Source: Flavobacterium sp.
GTDB taxonomy: Bacteria > Bacteroidota > Bacteroidia > Flavobacteriales > Flavobacteriaceae
Direction: 5' to 3'
Assembly: GCA_005792865.1 (NCBI GenBank)
Contig: SXQR01000219.1
Coordinates: 1-7,425 of the forward strand
Length of the DNA: 7,425 nt
The notes beneath the pieces are model-generated. The model was not told the DNA's origin, ran no database searches, and saw nothing but the letters and a program-made list of their open reading frames with translations. Shown here in pieces: positions 6,862 through 7,425 of the stretch. The position numbers were made by a program, and so were the translations under genes. Numbering within the stretch: position 1 is the stretch's first letter; the number at the start of each line of letters is the position of its first letter.

Positions 6862-7038
6862 TGTGCCAATGTACCAATGTGAAAATTTGAAAATGTGCCA
6901 ATTGGCAATTTGAGAATTTAGCTTCGCTGAGTTCCGCTTCGCCCCGGGTGAAAATTTGAAAATTGATCAATATACCGATGTGACCAGGCGGCACCGCCAA
7001 ATTGAAACCAACCATCGCACGTAAAATGTACCGATTTG
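6858..7038 (+). repeat. Degenerate period-8 repeat, consensus (C/A)(C/A)AAT(G/T)TG
   Basis: Starting at the stop codon of the GlmU-like gene, octamers follow one another: CCAATGTA (6866), CCAATGTG (6874), AAAATTTG (6882), AAAATGTG (6890), a 7-base CCAATTG (6898), GCAATTTG (6905) and AGAATTTA (6913). After a G+C-rich interruption at about 6921-6950 the series resumes: AAAATTTG (6951), AAAATTGA (6959), TCAATATA (6967), CCGATGTG (6975). Two more units, AAAATGTA (7023) and CCGATTTG (7031), sit in the same phase exactly six units after 6975, across more decayed sequence. The run fills most of the spacer before aspA and encodes nothing recognisable. Confidence 0.8.
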
Positions 7039-7070
7039 AACTCTTCAGGCACTTGATCAAACAATACAAA

Positions 7071-7098
7071 CTGATAGCTGACAGCTGATTGCTGACAG
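7071..7098 (+). repeat. Heptamer tandem repeat CTGANNG upstream of aspA
   Basis: CTGATAG, CTGACAG, CTGATTG and CTGACAG follow each other with no gap, seven bases per unit. This is the same CTGANNR type as the array at 5389-5416 but on the opposite strand, so the GlmU-like gene is flanked by inverted heptamer arrays. It ends 25 bases before the aspA start. Confidence 0.85.
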
Positions 7099-7123
7099 CT
7101 TTCCAACCATTATCGACCAAACC

Positions 7124-7425
7124 ATGTTCAGAACCGAATCCGATCTCCTAGGCTCGCTCGAGGTTCCCACGGACGCCTACTACGGCATCCAGACCCGACG
7201 CGCGATTGACAATTTCAATATTTCGGGGGTCAGGCTGTTCCAGTTTCCCGAGCTGATCCGGGCGCTGGCGCATGTCAAGTGGGCCTCGGCGCGGGCCAAC
7301 TACAAGTTGGGGCTCCTGAACCGTGAGATTGCGGGTGCGATAGTCGAGGCCTGCAAGGAGGTGGCCGATGGAAAGTTTGACCGGGAATTCCCTGTTGACA
7401 TGATGCAGGGCGGCGCCGGAACCTC
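7124..7425 (+). CDS. aspA: Aspartate ammonia-lyase, N-terminal part (runs off the window)
   Basis: Cytoplasmic enzyme that reversibly splits L-aspartate into fumarate and ammonia. The first 100 codons are present. MFRTESDLLGSLEVP is the typical aspartase opening, AYYGIQT at 18-24 and NFNISG at 30-35 follow, and the fragment ends in the conserved FPVDMMQGGAGT(S), an active-site region of the aspartase/fumarase superfamily. The Tyr-Tyr-Gly-x-Gln-Thr form and NFNISG favour aspartase over class II fumarase, which usually reads YWGAQTQRS. The ATG fits the family start; the preceding bases (CCAAACC) contain no Shine-Dalgarno. No TAnnTTTG promoter is visible in the 262-base spacer, so its promoter is either atypical or hidden in the repeats. 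All catalytic residues further on are outside the window. Confidence 0.93.
   Translation, partial: MFRTESDLLGSLEVPTDAYYGIQTRRAIDNFNISGVRLFQFPELIRALAHVKWASARANYKLGLLNREIAGAIVEACKEVADGKFDREFPVDMMQGGAGT

Noticed and set aside
6882..6982. Octamer region as a CRISPR array
   Set aside because: Units are 8 bases with no spacers, are degenerate, and no cas genes are nearby.
7029..7038. TACCGATTTG as a -7 element for aspA
   Set aside because: Four bases rather than two lie between TA and TTTG, and the match is explained by the octamer repeat.
6737..7120. Minus-strand open frame of 127 codons over the octamer spacer
   Set aside because: It starts in the heptamer array, translates the octamer repeats into phased nonsense (LAHFQIFT-like words) and overlaps the end of the GlmU-like gene.

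Overview
The window looks like chromosomal housekeeping DNA from a member of the Bacteroidota, most likely Flavobacteriaceae. Three things point there: a cysteine-free type B ribosomal protein L31 with a very flavobacterial sequence, a DUF4199 membrane protein and an NTP_transf_4-type GlmU homologue (both families I associate mainly with Bacteroidota), and three promoters carrying the Bacteroidota -7 element TAnnTTTG. Start codons follow A-rich leaders rather than Shine-Dalgarno sequences. Coding DNA is G+C-richer than is usual for Flavobacterium, while the spacers are visibly A+T-richer. I see no mobile element, CRISPR array, tRNA or rRNA.

Left part (1-4853, minus strand): an apparent four-gene operon read right to left. 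It encodes a four-helix DUF4199 membrane protein, a polyprenyl-phosphate-type family 2 glycosyltransferase with two C-terminal membrane helices, a phosphoglucomutase/phosphomannomutase, and an MsbA-like ABC exporter half-transporter cut by the window edge at its signature motif. Two junctions are almost fused (TAATGAATG and TGATG). Together they suggest supply of sugar phosphate, loading of sugar onto a lipid carrier, and export of a lipid or glycolipid, so envelope glycan or lipid assembly; the exact product cannot be read from sequence.

Middle part (4854-5685): a divergent promoter region. To the right, a promoter drives a leader of about 90 nt that can fold into a two-part hairpin, then rpmE2 (L31 type B) and a strong intrinsic terminator. 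A 309-nt spacer follows, holding heptamer repeats, an inverted repeat and the promoter of the next gene.

Right part (5686-7425, plus strand): a GlmU-like protein with a degenerate nucleotidyltransferase half and a left-handed beta-helix half that keeps a GlmU-like His/Asn acetyltransferase signature. Then comes a 262-nt spacer built largely from a degenerate period-8 repeat and a period-7 repeat, and the first 100 codons of aspartate ammonia-lyase (aspA).

The genes are ordinary. The least explained material is non-coding: the L31 leader fold, and the period-8 and period-7 word repeats around the GlmU-like gene.
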